Source: Candidatus Puniceispirillum sp. (GTDB lineage Bacteria; Pseudomonadota; Alphaproteobacteria; Puniceispirillales; Puniceispirillaceae). From it: 9,427 bases of DNA. Where the stretch lies: assembly GCA_016778825.1 (NCBI GenBank), contig JADHOU010000041.1, positions 1 to 9,427 of the forward strand, read 5' to 3'. The position numbers were made by a program, and so were the translations under genes. This document shows, piece by piece, positions 1 through 6,899 of this stretch. The notes beneath the pieces were generated by a model. The model was given only the letters and a program-made list of their open reading frames with translations. It had not been told where the DNA came from and made no database searches. Within the stretch, counting starts at the first letter, position 1. Every line of letters starts with the position of its first letter.

Positions 1-507
1 ACCGCGCGGCATTTGCTGGCGCATGCGGCATTGGCCGATTCCTGTCAGGTCTCGCAAACAATCCTTCCTGATAATGGTGTGGTGATCCGGCTGAATGGCG
101 ATAGGGTTGGTATCATTGATCATGTTCATACCGGGGCTTTGACTGCCGAAAAGGGCAATATTATCGAATTGCAGGCTGATATGATGCGGGCAAGGCGACG
201 GATGCTATGGAATGGCGTTGTTACCGTTTCGGTGATCTTGAATAAGGCAGGGGCGCTTCGCACCGTGCCAAGTGTCGCGCAAAGCGGCCTTGGTGATGGC
301 GATGCCGCAGGCGACTATGTTGCAGCAGCCTCGATTGCGGTTGAAGATGCAATTGAAATTCTGGGTAAAACAGCACGGCGCAATGATGCATCGGTTGAAG
401 ATGTTGTCTCGCAGGCCGTGCGGCGGGTTGCGCGGTCAATGTTCGGCTTGCGGCCAATCGCGCAGGTTCATATCATGCGGGTCGGCGAAGAGGATTTACG
501 AGCATGA
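1..507 (+). CDS. rnj: Ribonuclease J, C-terminal part (5' end outside window)
   Basis: RNase J is a cytoplasmic metallo-beta-lactamase-fold RNase with endo- and 5'-exonuclease activity in mRNA turnover and rRNA maturation. Only the last 168 residues are present, and the frame is open from base 1. The visible start (ARHLLAHAALA) matches the segment after the last metal-binding HGE motif of the catalytic core. It is followed by the small beta-rich stretch (IIDHVHTGAL), a basic segment (RARRRMLWNGVVTVSVIL), and the C-terminal alpha/beta domain ending in a VRRVAR helix and a QVHIMRV strand, as in alphaproteobacterial RNase J. The catalytic metallo-beta-lactamase and beta-CASP domains lie upstream of the window and cannot be judged. 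The stop overlaps the next start (ATGA at 504-507), which suggests translational coupling to the epimerase. The TTG at 13 is internal, not a start. Confidence 0.92.
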   Translation, partial: TARHLLAHAALADSCQVSQTILPDNGVVIRLNGDRVGIIDHVHTGALTAEKGNIIELQADMMRARRRMLWNGVVTVSVILNKAGALRTVPSVAQSGLGDGDAAGDYVAAASIAVEDAIEILGKTARRNDASVEDVVSQAVRRVARSMFGLRPIAQVHIMRVGEEDLRA

Positions 508-926
508 TTGGAAATATAAATCATATTGCGATTGTCGTTCCTGATCTTGATGCTGCAGCCGCGCATTGGCGCGATATGCTTGGTGCTGAGGTTAGCCAAG
601 CGCAAACATTGCCTGAACACGGCGTGCGGATTGTGTTTGTGCGCTCGGCTAATGGTCAGGTTGAATTAATTGAACCTTTTGGCGAAGCCTCGCCAATTGC
701 CGGTTTCTTACAGCGTAACCCTGATGGTGGCATGCATCATATCTGTTATGAGGTTGCCAATATTGACCAAGCACGCACCAAGCTTGAGGCAAAGGGCGCG
801 CGGGTGCTGGGTAACGGCAGCGTGAAAACCGGCGCACATGGCAATCCAGTGTTGTTTTTGCATCCAAAGGATTTCAACGGCACGCTTATCGAATTAGAAC
901 AGGTTGACGAAGGTGGGGCGCATTAG
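504..926 (+). CDS. mce: Methylmalonyl-CoA epimerase
   Basis: A 140-residue protein of the vicinal-oxygen-chelate (glyoxalase) superfamily. It should interconvert (2S)- and (2R)-methylmalonyl-CoA, linking propionyl-CoA carboxylase to methylmalonyl-CoA mutase in propionate, odd-chain fatty acid and branched amino acid breakdown. Two beta-alpha-beta-beta-beta modules are visible. The first opens with NHIAIVVPDLDAA and the second with GGMHHICYEVANID. Likely metal ligands are His7, Gln52 or Glu54 (GQVELIEP), His78 or His79, and Glu130 (GTLIELEQ). The GAHGNPVLFLHPKDFNGTLIELEQ ending, read here in two overlapping parts, is strongly typical of this epimerase rather than of lactoylglutathione lyase. 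Length is normal for the family. The ATG overlaps the RNase J stop. DUF1467 starts on the base after its stop, so the three genes probably form one transcript. Confidence 0.93.
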   Translation: MIGNINHIAIVVPDLDAAAAHWRDMLGAEVSQAQTLPEHGVRIVFVRSANGQVELIEPFGEASPIAGFLQRNPDGGMHHICYEVANIDQARTKLEAKGARVLGNGSVKTGAHGNPVLFLHPKDFNGTLIELEQVDEGGAH

Positions 927-1163
927 ATGGATATTATTTCAGGAATCGTGGTTTTTATTCTGCTATGGTGGTGGGTGTTCTTTATGACCTTGCCATTTGG
1001 CGTGAAGACGCCTGATTCGGTTGAGATTGGCCATGCCACATCTGCACCGGAAAAACCAATGCTTTGGCGCAAGGCGATGATTGCCACGATGATTGCATCA
1101 ATCTTATTTGCCATCGTGTTTTGGGTGATTGATTCGGGGCTGCTGTCGCTTGATCAGCTATAG
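927..1163 (+). CDS. DUF1467 family small inner-membrane protein
   Basis: A 78-residue protein with two predicted transmembrane helices, about residues 4-22 (IVVFILLWWWVFFMTLPFG) and 48-69 (TMIASILFAIVFWVID). They are joined by a polar loop with the family-type LPFGVKTP motif right after helix 1. This is the pattern of the alphaproteobacterial DUF1467 family, whose function is unknown. The gene starts on the base after the epimerase stop, so the two are almost certainly cotranscribed. The neighbourhood mce-DUF1467 is common in alphaproteobacteria, where proS often follows, but here the run ends and a terminator lies about 90 bp downstream. The strong Trp cluster (WWW at 14-16) lies near a membrane interface. 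Nothing in the sequence gives a biochemical role. Confidence 0.85.
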   Translation: MDIISGIVVFILLWWWVFFMTLPFGVKTPDSVEIGHATSAPEKPMLWRKAMIATMIASILFAIVFWVIDSGLLSLDQL

Positions 1164-1250
1164 GCCTTTGCCGCTATCAAGGCGGCGGGCATGATAGGGC
1201 AGCGGCATTTGCTGATTGATTGAAATATTGCGCCAGATTTCGGCCAAAAG

Positions 1251-1278
1251 AAAAGCAAGGCTTACGCCTTGCCTTTTT
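1251..1278. terminator. Bidirectional intrinsic terminator after DUF1467
   Basis: A perfect 7-bp stem, GCAAGGC (1255-1261) with GCCTTGC (1266-1272), closes a TTAC loop. It is followed by C and five T's (1274-1278). On the other strand the same stem is followed by TTTTCTTTT, so it can end transcription from both sides. It sits 87 bp after the DUF1467 stop and is the natural end of the rnj-mce-DUF1467 transcript. Its minus-strand activity would also end any transcript coming from the 1280-1585 gap. Confidence 0.75.
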
Positions 1279-1410
1279 CAATTACTGATCTTGATGCCAG
1301 TATTTGCTCTCCCTAAACCCGGTTTTGGCAACCTGATCGAGAAACGTTAGGAAACTTTCATCGGTTTGTCGACATAAAATTCACGAAAATCCAACAAATC
1401 AGACAAGAAT

Positions 1411-1439
1411 TTGCCTTATTCGTTTGCCGGCAATAAATT
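1411..1439 (+). promoter_or_regulatory. Candidate sigma-70 promoter for rpiB with palindrome in spacer
   Basis: TTGCCT (1411-1416) and TAAATT (1434-1439) are separated by 17 bp and resemble housekeeping -35 and -10 hexamers. The perfect palindrome TTGCCGGCAA (1424-1433) fills the spacer next to the -10, a position where a bound protein would block polymerase. The start of rpiB is about 140 bp downstream, so the leader would be long. Two weaker hexamer pairs lie closer to the gene: TTGTGT/TATCTG at 1494-1523 and CTGACG/GACTAT at 1521-1549. The assignment is tentative. Confidence 0.3.
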
Positions 1440-1585
1440 TGGGTTAGTCAGCCGTGCTAAGTTTCGCAGCCTGTGCCAGAAGTTCGTTTATCTTTGTGTT
1501 TGGCCAAAAAACCATGCTATCTGACGATTACGGTTAAGATGCTGACTATGTCGGCTGGCCTGTTGGCATAAGGGGCAACAGAATA

Positions 1586-2050
1586 ATGCAAAAAGAAACA
1601 ATTTATCTGGCATCAGATCATGCTGGCTGCGAGCTGAAAGCTGCTGTTTTTGCGCATCTTGTTGCTGCTGGATATCAAATTGTTGATCTTGGGCCGGATC
1701 AGGGTGAGTCGGTTGATTACCCTGATTATGGTGTAAAATTGGCGATGGCGCTGAAGGATAATACAGCCGCGCGCGGCATTGCCATTTGTGGAAGCGGTAT
1801 TGGCATTTCGATTGCGGTAAACCGGTTTTCATGGGTGCGAGCGGCGCTCGTCAGCACGGTCGAAGCGGCCAGCCTGTCGCGCCAGCATAATGATGCGAAT
1901 GTTTTAGCTTTGGGCGAACGGTTGATTGATTGGGCATTAGCACTTAAATGTGTTGAAGCGTTTTTAGGCACTGCCTTTGAAGGCGGTCGTCATCAGTGGC
2001 GGGTAGATAAATTAACCGGGATTGGTAATGATCATTTGGAATTGGAATAG
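1586..2050 (+). CDS. rpiB: Ribose-5-phosphate isomerase B
   Basis: A 154-residue sugar-phosphate isomerase of the RpiB/LacAB family, which interconverts ribose 5-phosphate and ribulose 5-phosphate in the non-oxidative pentose phosphate pathway. Family signatures are in order: ASDHAG (Asp11, His12), VDYPDYG, the active-site loop AICGSGIGISIAVNRF with Cys68 as the probable catalytic base, RQHNDANVLALGERLI with His101, and EGGRHQWRVDKL with phosphate-binding Arg135 and Arg139. Length fits the family. The ATG at 1586 is preceded by AAGGGG (1570-1575), spaced 10 nt. glyA follows 103 bp downstream on the same strand, an order common in alphaproteobacteria. The product also feeds ribulose 5-phosphate, the substrate of the RibB domain encoded further on; that link is metabolic, not evidence of coregulation. 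Confidence 0.95.
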   Translation: MQKETIYLASDHAGCELKAAVFAHLVAAGYQIVDLGPDQGESVDYPDYGVKLAMALKDNTAARGIAICGSGIGISIAVNRFSWVRAALVSTVEAASLSRQHNDANVLALGERLIDWALALKCVEAFLGTAFEGGRHQWRVDKLTGIGNDHLELE

Positions 2051-2140
2051 GCTTGCAATACTGATTGTCGGTTTTATGTGTTTATGGAGTAGATTAATGC
2101 CGCTTGGGTCATTGGGTTGACGGGGGTAAGGTATATTTTT

Positions 2141-2147
2141 GAGGAGA
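2141..2147 (+). promoter_or_regulatory. Ribosome binding site setting the glyA start
   Basis: GAGGAGA lies 6 nt before the ATG at 2154. This strong Shine-Dalgarno sequence overlaps the in-frame TTG at 2139, so that earlier codon cannot be the start and the ATG is preferred. Confidence 0.8.
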
Positions 2148-2153
2148 CGAAAG

Positions 2154-3458
2154 ATGGACGAATTCGGCAATGCGCAAGCTGCGATGAAAATGGACGGTTT
2201 TTTCAGCAATAAACTGGCGCAAAGCGATCCTGAAGTGGCCGCTGCGATCAATGATGAATTGATGCGCCAGCAAGATCAGATCGAAATGATCGCCTCAGAA
2301 AACATTGTCAGCACTGCAGTTATGGAAGCCCAAGGGTCGATTCTAACCAATAAATATGCCGAAGGCTATTCAGGTCGTCGCTATTACGGCGGTTGCGAGC
2401 ATGTCGATGTGATCGAAACATTGGCAATCGAGCGCGCCAAGAAATTGTTTAATTGTAATTTCGTCAATGTGCAGCCGCATTCGGGCGCGCAAGCGAATCA
2501 AGCGGTTTTCCTAAGCCTGGTAAAGCCAGGTGATACCATTCTTGGCATGTCATTGGCAGCGGGTGGTCATCTAACGCATGGTGCCGCACCAAACCTGTCT
2601 GGTAAATGGTTCAACGCAATCCAATATGGCGTGGATGAAGCCACCGCGCAGGTGGATTTTGACGAATTACAGCGGCTTGCCCTAGAGCATAAGCCGAAAA
2701 TGATTCTTGCCGGTGGATCGGCCTATCCGCGGTCATTGGATTTTGCCGCATTCCGTAAGATTGCAGATTTGGTCGGTGCATTTTTCATGGTTGATATGGC
2801 GCATATTTCGGGTCTGGTTGCCGCTGGTGCGCATCCAAGCCCGATCGAGCATGCGCATGTTGTAACCTCGACCACGCATAAAACCCTGCGAGCGTCACGC
2901 GGCGGCTTGATCCTGACTAATGATGAGGCGCTTGCCAAAAAATTCAATTCAGCCGTTTTCCCCGGCTTGCAAGGTGGCCCATTGATGCATGCCATTGCTG
3001 GTAAGGCGGTTGCCTTTGGCGAGGCGCTTCGCCCTGAATTTAAGGCTTATACAAATATGGTTGTCAGCAATGCGCGCATTCTTGCTGAAACATTGATTTC
3101 GCGCGGTGTGTCTATCGTTTCAGGCGGTACAGATACCCATGTTGTTCTTGTCGATCTTCGGCCAAAGGGTTTGACCGGTAACGTGACCGAGCTGTCGCTT
3201 GAGCATGCTGGTATCACCTGTAATAAAAATGGCATTCCGTTTGATCCGCAGCCACCGACAGTGACATCGGGTGTTCGCCTTGGCACGCCTGCTGGAACAA
3301 CACGCGGTTTTGGTAATGACGAATTTGTAAAAATTGGTCATCTGATCGGCGATGTTCTTGATGGATTGGCGCAAAATGCCGAGGATAACAAGGCGGTTGA
3401 GGCCCGTGTGCGCGAAGAAGTGCGCGCATTATGTCGGGCTTTCCCAATCTATCAATAG
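2154..3458 (+). CDS. glyA: Serine hydroxymethyltransferase
   Basis: A 434-residue pyridoxal-phosphate enzyme of fold type I. It converts serine and tetrahydrofolate to glycine and 5,10-methylene-tetrahydrofolate in the cytosol, and is the main source of one-carbon units. Visible landmarks are IASENIVS (45-52), [18 protein letters not shown] (68-85), [12 protein letters not shown] (104-115), [15 protein letters not shown] (211-225) with the PLP-contacting Asp and His, the PLP lysine in [13 protein letters not shown] (Lys243), and FPGLQGGP (269-276). The usual text after the lysine is THKTLRGPRGG; here it is [11 protein letters not shown], a mild variant. Length is normal. The start was chosen from the GAGGAGA site 6 nt upstream. 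nrdR begins 64 bp later with no terminator between, so readthrough into the nrdR-rib-nusB run is likely. Confidence 0.97.
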   Translation: MDEFGNAQAAMKMDGFFSNKLAQSDPEVAAAINDELMRQQDQIEMIASENIVSTAVMEAQGSILTNKYAEGYSGRRYYGGCEHVDVIETLAIERAKKLFNCNFVNVQPHSGAQANQAVFLSLVKPGDTILGMSLAAGGHLTHGAAPNLSGKWFNAIQYGVDEATAQVDFDELQRLALEHKPKMILAGGSAYPRSLDFAAFRKIADLVGAFFMVDMAHISGLVAAGAHPSPIEHAHVVTSTTHKTLRASRGGLILTNDEALAKKFNSAVFPGLQGGPLMHAIAGKAVAFGEALRPEFKAYTNMVVSNARILAETLISRGVSIVSGGTDTHVVLVDLRPKGLTGNVTELSLEHAGITCNKNGIPFDPQPPTVTSGVRLGTPAGTTRGFGNDEFVKIGHLIGDVLDGLAQNAEDNKAVEARVREEVRALCRAFPIYQ

Positions 3459-3459
3459 T

Positions 3460-3480
3460 GTGTACACTTATTGCATACAC
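3460..3480. repeat. Small inverted repeat between glyA and nrdR
   Basis: GTGTA (3460-3464) and TACAC (3476-3480) form an inverted repeat with an 11-nt spacer, and the left arm is part of the perfect palindrome GTGTACAC (3460-3467). There is no T-run, so it is not an intrinsic terminator. It could be an operator, but it does not match the NrdR-box pattern, and such short arms can occur by chance. Confidence 0.3.
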
Positions 3481-3522
3481 CAGATGTTGTTTGCCATTTC
3501 CGAATTAGGGTAGTGTGATAAG

Positions 3523-3975
3523 ATGATTTGTCCGTTTTGTGGGAACGAAGATACACAGGTAAAGGATTCACGCCCTGCCGAAGATGGTGGGGCGATCCGA
3601 CGCCGGCGCTTATGCGGGAAATGTGACGCCAGATTCACCACTTTTGAACGGGTGCAAATTCGTGAGATTACTTTGGTCAAACGTGATGGTCGTAAATCCG
3701 TTTTTGACCGTGAAAAGCTGGAGCGATCATTCGATATTGCCCTTCGCAAACGCGATGTTGATGCCGAAGCGATTGGCATGGCGATCAATGATATCGTCCG
3801 CCAACTAGAAAGCCATGCCGAAGGTGACGTGCGAAGTGCGCGTGTTGGTGAATTGGTGATGGCAGCGCTATACAAGCTGGATCAAGTCGCCTATGTCCGC
3901 TATGCGTCGGTATATCGTAACTTCCGAGAGGCCAAGGATTTTGAAGCCTTTGTCGAAAAAGAGCTTGGTGAGTAA
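3523..3975 (+). CDS. nrdR: Transcriptional repressor NrdR
   Basis: A 150-residue regulator that senses ATP/dATP and represses ribonucleotide reductase genes. The N-terminal zinc ribbon has CPFC (Cys3, Cys6) and CGKC (Cys31, Cys34), with the DSRP and IRRRR basic segment between them that is typical of the DNA-binding part. The ATP-cone follows from about residue 49 ([19 protein letters not shown]) to about 139 ([17 protein letters not shown]). Length is exactly that of the family. No strong Shine-Dalgarno sequence precedes the ATG; AGGG at 3507-3510 is 12 nt away. The gene lies directly after glyA and overlaps ribD by 8 nt, the usual alphaproteobacterial position of nrdR. Its targets are expected elsewhere in the genome, since no nrd gene is present in the window. 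Confidence 0.96.
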   Translation: MICPFCGNEDTQVKDSRPAEDGGAIRRRRLCGKCDARFTTFERVQIREITLVKRDGRKSVFDREKLERSFDIALRKRDVDAEAIGMAINDIVRQLESHAEGDVRSARVGELVMAALYKLDQVAYVRYASVYRNFREAKDFEAFVEKELGE

Positions 3976-5161
3976 AGCGGCTAAGACGCAGGGTTTCCGG
4001 TCAAATCCAGTTTTCCCCGAAGATACAAGATGGATGCGCTCTGCCATCATGGTTGCAAAGCGTGGCATTGGCCGTAGCGGGGTTAATCCGCCGGTTGGTT
4101 GTGTTTTGATAGGTGCTGGCGGGCAATTACTGGCATCGGGTCATACAGGGGCAGGCGGCGTCCCCCATGCCGAATCTGCGGCGCTGGAAAGCCTTGATGA
4201 TGCTGGCCGTATCGCCCTTCAGGGCGGCACTGCCTATGTCACGCTCGAGCCTTGCGCCCATCACGGGAAAACCCCGCCATGCGCCGATGCGCTAATCGCC
4301 GCTGGCATTGCGCGTCTTGTTGTTGCGCTTCAAGATCCTGACCCGCGGGTAAATGGCAATGGCTTGGCGCAAATTGCCAATGAAGGCATCATTGTTTGCC
4401 TTGGTGTTGAGGCAGCGCTGGCAAGTGAAACGTTAAAATACTTTATTCATAAAATTCATAATGATAAACCTTATTGCTCACTTAAGATCGCAGCATCTAT
4501 TGATGGTAGAATTGCGCTTTCCAACCGTAAAAAACACTGGTTAACCGGCCTAAAAATGCGCCGCTATGTGCATTTGTTGCGTAGTCAGGCCGATGCAATC
4601 ATCACCGGTATCGGCACTGTCCTTGCTGATGATCCGCAGTTGAATTGTCGCAATGAAGGATTGGAAAATGACAGCCCACCCATTTTTATTTTTGACCGGC
4701 TTTTGCGCCTTCCCACTACGGCAGCGGTTTTGCAAAGCCCCTATCCGGTGACGCTGTTTTGCAGTGAAGCGGCACCTGAAATGCGCCGCCGAGTGCTTGG
4801 CGATGCTGGATGCGTGATAGCACCTTTGCCTGATGACTCTGATGGGCGGCCTGATATTAGCGCGGCATTGCGCTATATGGGCATGAGGGGAATCAATCAT
4901 GCGCTTGTCGAGGCTGGTACTGGTCTTGTTACCAGCTTTTTGGCCGCTGATGCCGCTGATTGCCTTTACTGGACACAATCAGATCATATTTTAGGGGGGG
5001 ATGCCTTGCCAGCGGTTGGGCAATTCACCTTTCAAACAATCAACGCGGTGGCAATCTTTGCCGAAAACAGATATATCCAGACGCATTATCAGGCAATCGG
5101 CGGTGACCGCCTGATCATCTTGCAAAAACCCAACGCCAACACTGGCAGAACACAGGCATAA
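3968..5161 (+). CDS. ribD: Bifunctional riboflavin deaminase/reductase RibD
   Basis: RibD carries out the second and third steps of riboflavin synthesis: deamination of the pyrimidine made by GTP cyclohydrolase II, then NADPH-dependent reduction of its ribosyl side chain. With a GTG start at 3968 it has 397 residues. The N-terminal deaminase domain shows NPPVGCVL (40-47), PHAES with zinc-binding His67 and catalytic Glu69, and [14 protein letters not shown] with zinc ligands Cys96 and Cys105. The reductase domain starts near residue 168 with [13 protein letters not shown], then [19 protein letters not shown], and later [12 protein letters not shown] and [11 protein letters not shown]. The GTG overlaps nrdR by 8 nt. 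An in-frame ATG at 4031 would begin inside the first conserved helix and is unlikely; TTG at 3965 is a further alternative. A run of seven G's at 4994-5000 encodes the conserved LGGD turn, and the frame is intact across it. Confidence 0.94.
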   Translation: MSKAAKTQGFRSNPVFPEDTRWMRSAIMVAKRGIGRSGVNPPVGCVLIGAGGQLLASGHTGAGGVPHAESAALESLDDAGRIALQGGTAYVTLEPCAHHGKTPPCADALIAAGIARLVVALQDPDPRVNGNGLAQIANEGIIVCLGVEAALASETLKYFIHKIHNDKPYCSLKIAASIDGRIALSNRKKHWLTGLKMRRYVHLLRSQADAIITGIGTVLADDPQLNCRNEGLENDSPPIFIFDRLLRLPTTAAVLQSPYPVTLFCSEAAPEMRRRVLGDAGCVIAPLPDDSDGRPDISAALRYMGMRGINHALVEAGTGLVTSFLAADAADCLYWTQSDHILGGDALPAVGQFTFQTINAVAIFAENRYIQTHYQAIGGDRLIILQKPNANTGRTQA

Positions 5162-5164
5162 ACC

Positions 5165-5758
5165 ATGTTTACTGGTATTATTACAGCCATTGGCCGCCTC
5201 GAGGCGATCACCGATAAAGGCGATCGGCTATTGCGGGTTTCCTGTGATTGGGATTGCGCTGCGATTGATATTGGTGCCTCAATTGCCTGTTCGGGGATTT
5301 GTCTGACCGTAATTGACCGGCAAGATCATTGGTTTGAAGTTGCAGCTTCAGCCGAAACCATGGCTGTGACAACGCTTGGCAATTGGCGGCAGGGGGATCG
5401 GATAAACCTTGAACGCGCCCTTTGCCTTGGCGACGAGTTTGGCGGGCATATCGTATCGGGCCATGTTGACGGTTTGGCCGTGATTACCTCAATCACACCG
5501 GCTGGTGACAGCCATGTTGTGTGGCTCGAGGCGCCGCAAGCATTGGCCAAATTTGTTGCCCCAAAGGGGTCGGTTGCGCTTGATGGCGTGTCCTTGACGG
5601 TTAATGCGGTCAAGGGCAATGCGTTCAGCCTCAATATCATCCAGCATAGCTGGAATGTCACTGGTTGGGGACAGGCTGTTGTCGGGCAAAAGATGAATAT
5701 GGAAATTGATATGCTGGCGCGCTATGTTGCCCGCCTTGCAGCGTTTGATAAGGATTAA
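5165..5758 (+). CDS. ribE: Riboflavin synthase alpha subunit
   Basis: A 197-residue enzyme that dismutates two 6,7-dimethyl-8-ribityllumazine molecules to riboflavin and the pyrimidinedione that RibH reuses. It begins with the hallmark MFTGII and contains two lumazine-binding repeats. The first runs to about residue 90 with GASIACSGICLTV (37-49). The second starts at FGGHIVSGHVDG (92-103) and has GSVALDGVSLTVN. It ends with the helix MLARYVARL, which in the family forms the trimer. Conserved Ser and Cys at 43 and 46 and His100 are in place. Three bases separate it from ribD, and 4 bases lie between its stop and the next ATG. The weak ACAGG (5152-5156), 8 nt upstream, is the only Shine-Dalgarno candidate, so coupled translation is probable. 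The symbol ribE is used in the E. coli-style sense, not for lumazine synthase. Confidence 0.95.
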   Translation: MFTGIITAIGRLEAITDKGDRLLRVSCDWDCAAIDIGASIACSGICLTVIDRQDHWFEVAASAETMAVTTLGNWRQGDRINLERALCLGDEFGGHIVSGHVDGLAVITSITPAGDSHVVWLEAPQALAKFVAPKGSVALDGVSLTVNAVKGNAFSLNIIQHSWNVTGWGQAVVGQKMNMEIDMLARYVARLAAFDKD

Positions 5759-5762
5759 TGCA

Positions 5763-6899
5763 ATGACCCCATCAAGCCGCAATGGTTTATCAACAATCGA
5801 AGAGGTGATTGCCGACGCCAAGGCAGGCAAGCTTTTCATCCTTGTTGATGACGAAGACCGCGAAAATGAAGGCGATCTATGTGTCATTGGTGAACATGCG
5901 ACGGCAGATGCAATCAATTTTATGGCCAAATATGGCCGTGGACTAATCTGTCTTGCTTTGACGCGTACCCGCACCGAACAGCTTGGCCTGACGATGATGG
6001 AGCGCCGTAATGAATCGCGGCATGAAACCGCTTTTACTATCTCAATCGAGGCGCGTGAGGGCGTAACAACTGGCATTTCGGCCGCAGATCGCGCTCTGAC
6101 TATCAAAACCGCGATTAATCCAAATTGTGGCGAACGCGATATCACTACCCCGGGTCATATCTTTCCATTGATTGCCCGCGATGGTGGAACTTTGGTTCGC
6201 GCTGGCCATACCGAAGCTGTTGTCGATATTGCGCGTGCCTGCGGCTCGGATCATCCGTCTGGCGTGATTTGTGAAATCATGAAAGATGATGGTGAAATGG
6301 CGCGTCTTCCCGATTTGATCGGTTTTGCCAAAGAACATGATCTGAAAATTGCATCAATTGCCGATTTGATCGCATGGCGGCGGCGTAATGAGTCGCTTGT
6401 TCAACGTACCGTCGAAAGAGCAATCACAACACGCATTGGCGGTGACTGGCGTATGGTGATCTATACTAATACGGTATCAAATATCGAACATATCGCCCTG
6501 GTAAAGGGCGATATCAGTGCCGGTGATCCTATTTTGGTGCGTATGCACGCGCTTGATCTGATGGCCGATCTTCTTGGCGCAGTGTCGGAAAAGCGCGAAG
6601 GTGACGAATTGGCAACAGCAATGGCAGCAATTGCCAAAGCCGGATGCGGCGTTATCGTTGTGTTGCGCGAATCCATCGCTTCCAGCCTTTCATCAATGGT
6701 TAGCCAGAAATTGAATATGACAAGTGACACAAGCGGTAACCGCGATTTGCGCGATTATGGCGTTGGCGCGCAAATTCTGACCGATCTTGGTATTCGCAAG
6801 ATGATCTTGTTATCCGACACACGTCCAAATGTGGTGAGCCTTGAAGGATATGACCTTGAAATCACCGATTGGCAGCGCATTCATCAGGAGCAGACATAA
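5763..6899 (+). CDS. ribB: 3,4-dihydroxy-2-butanone-4-phosphate synthase fused to degenerate GTP cyclohydrolase II domain (RibBX type)
   Basis: A 378-residue fusion. Residues 10-205 form the RibB domain, which turns ribulose 5-phosphate into 3,4-dihydroxy-2-butanone 4-phosphate and formate, the four-carbon substrate of RibH. Its active-site motifs are present: [10 protein letters not shown] (29-38), RGLICLAL with Cys63, TGISAADRA with Asp109, RAGHTEA with His149, and GVICEIM with Glu171. Residues 215-378 resemble RibA in overall pattern ([35 protein letters not shown]). They lack the three zinc cysteines: the usual HSECLTGD and RCDCG read HALDLMAD and SEKREG. The QEGRGIGL catalytic motif reads ESIASSL. 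This matches the RibBX variant described in Proteobacteria, whose RibX half lacks GTP cyclohydrolase II activity. AAGGA (5750-5754) supports the ATG at 5763. The stop shares one base with the ribH start. Confidence 0.93.
   Translation: MTPSSRNGLSTIEEVIADAKAGKLFILVDDEDRENEGDLCVIGEHATADAINFMAKYGRGLICLALTRTRTEQLGLTMMERRNESRHETAFTISIEAREGVTTGISAADRALTIKTAINPNCGERDITTPGHIFPLIARDGGTLVRAGHTEAVVDIARACGSDHPSGVICEIMKDDGEMARLPDLIGFAKEHDLKIASIADLIAWRRRNESLVQRTVERAITTRIGGDWRMVIYTNTVSNIEHIALVKGDISAGDPILVRMHALDLMADLLGAVSEKREGDELATAMAAIAKAGCGVIVVLRESIASSLSSMVSQKLNMTSDTSGNRDLRDYGVGAQILTDLGIRKMILLSDTRPNVVSLEGYDLEITDWQRIHQEQT
6886..6890 (+). promoter_or_regulatory. Ribosome binding site setting the ribH start
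   Basis: AGGAG lies 8 nt before the ATG at 6899, inside the last codons of the preceding gene. It supports this start over upstream in-frame alternatives. Confidence 0.75.

Larger units (their letters stand above)
1164..1585. other. 422-bp intergenic region, no confident gene
   Basis: This is by far the longest non-coding stretch here. It holds a hairpin with T-runs on both strands near 1251-1278, a candidate promoter with a 10-bp palindrome in its spacer (1411-1439), and a run of A+T-rich sequence between them. I found no tRNA-like cloverleaf and no plus-strand frame with a family match. On the minus strand, short protein-like segments occur at 1444-1515 (ATG to TAA, 23 codons) and 1349-1415 (ending in DKPMKVS). 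They lie in different frames and have no Shine-Dalgarno sequence, so I do not call them genes. Confidence 0.6.

Noticed and set aside
1170..1186. Hairpin GCCGC/GCGGC right after DUF1467
   Set aside because: Only a 5-bp stem with a 7-nt loop and no T-run. The hairpin at 1251-1278 is a far better terminator.
2076..2120. Possible 14-residue upstream peptide before glyA
   Set aside because: No good ribosome site, no regulatory pattern such as repeated glycine or serine codons, and no attenuator hairpin. Most likely chance.
2051..2153. Sigma-70 promoter or glycine riboswitch ahead of glyA
   Set aside because: TTGGGT and TTGACG elements are spaced 22, 14 or 9 bp from TATATT, all outside the working range, and no glycine-riboswitch-like core is visible in 103 bp.
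3458..3522. NrdR box (autoregulation site) upstream of nrdR
   Set aside because: The GTGTA/TACAC repeat and nearby TAGTGTG do not fit the paired 16-bp NrdR-box pattern, so I do not claim autoregulation.
5489..6145. Long open frame on the minus strand (218 codons)
   Set aside because: It lies across the ends of ribE and ribB, both supported by strong family motifs on the plus strand. Its translation shows no family pattern and is a shadow of those genes.
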